19,354 nucleotides of DNA, taken from Acidobacteriota bacterium (lineage in GTDB: Bacteria; Acidobacteriota; Terriglobia; Bryobacterales; Bryobacteraceae). Under the pieces are notes generated by a model. It saw only the letters and a program-made list of their open reading frames with translations. It did not search any database and was not told where the DNA came from. Both the position numbers and the translations under genes were made by a program. The DNA lies in NCBI GenBank assembly GCA_016871135.1, contig VFZQ01000018.1, forward strand, positions 1 through 19,354, written 5' to 3'. Numbering within the stretch: the first letter of the stretch is position 1; the number at the start of each line of letters is the position of its first letter. Positions 19,243-19,354 of the stretch are shown here, piece by piece.

Positions 19243-19354
19243 ATGCCGGTCGGACGCAATCCGCGCCAAGTGCGTGGAAGTGTGTCTTTTCAGCTGATCG
19301 TCCTGCTTGTGCCCGTCTTCTTTGGCCTCATCGGATTCGCCGTCGACCTCGGCC
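19243..19354 (+). CDS. TadG/TadE-like pilus assembly protein, N-terminal fragment
   Basis: Only the first 37 codons are present; the gene leaves the window. It begins MPVGRNPRQVRG, followed by SVSFQLIVLLVPVFFGLIGF and AVDLG. This matches the 'G-S-(V/A)-x...hydrophobic...G-x-(A/V)-V-D-(L/T)-G/A' N-terminus of TadG-type (Flp-Tad) membrane proteins, which resemble pseudopilins and sit in the inner membrane with a large periplasmic part. ATG 19243 lies 4 nt after the secretin stop. The subtype (TadE, TadF or TadG) cannot be decided from this fragment. Confidence 0.75.
   Translation, partial: MPVGRNPRQVRGSVSFQLIVLLVPVFFGLIGFAVDLG

Overview
The window looks like chromosomal DNA of an Acidobacteriota member, most likely a Bryobacterales/'Solibacter'-type organism. 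The evidence is high G+C, dense and often overlapping genes, several small secreted proteins of acidobacterial flavour, and a long YVTN-propeller protein ending in what looks like the 'Solibacter' C-terminal domain (TIGR03437). No rRNA, tRNA, CRISPR array or insertion sequence was seen. No gene-free stretch exceeds about 100 bases.

Left edge (1-936, + strand): the last 39 codons of a Gfo/Idh/MocA-type oxidoreductase, a perfect 13-bp inverted repeat, and a decayed Fic-family gene with a frameshift, an internal deletion and an altered active-site motif.

Core (882-7204, - strand): a six-gene, tightly coupled operon, and the most interesting part of the window. In transcription order it encodes (1) a membrane fusion of a pyridine-nucleotide flavoprotein with a FixG/NapH/NosR-like polyferredoxin; (2) a small exported protein; (3) a minimal SET-domain protein; (4) an ATP-grasp-SET fusion; (5) a paralogous ATP-grasp-SET-SET fusion; (6) another stand-alone SET protein. 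That makes five SET domains and two D-Ala-D-Ala-ligase-like ATP-grasp domains, with junctions of -4, 20, 7, 0 and 3 nt. I infer a pathway in which a carboxylate-amine ligation and SET methylation act on a shared substrate, possibly linked to a membrane redox step. I know of no characterised system of this composition, but I could not search.

Middle (7291-10770): two small exported proteins on the + strand. Convergent to them on the - strand are a sulfite-oxidase-like molybdoenzyme, an MBL-fold hydrolase and a DUF167 protein, with overlapping ends. An FGE/SUMF1-fold protein lacking the usual catalytic cysteines diverges from the molybdoenzyme only 18 bp away.

Right (10794-19354): the long secreted propeller protein on the - strand, then a + strand Tad/Flp pilus cluster. 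This runs DUF192 protein, TadD-like TPR lipoprotein, Flp pilin, polytopic GT-C-like membrane protein, CpaB/RcpC, CpaC/RcpA secretin, and the start of a TadG-like gene cut by the window edge. The motor ATPase, platform proteins and prepilin peptidase are not in view.
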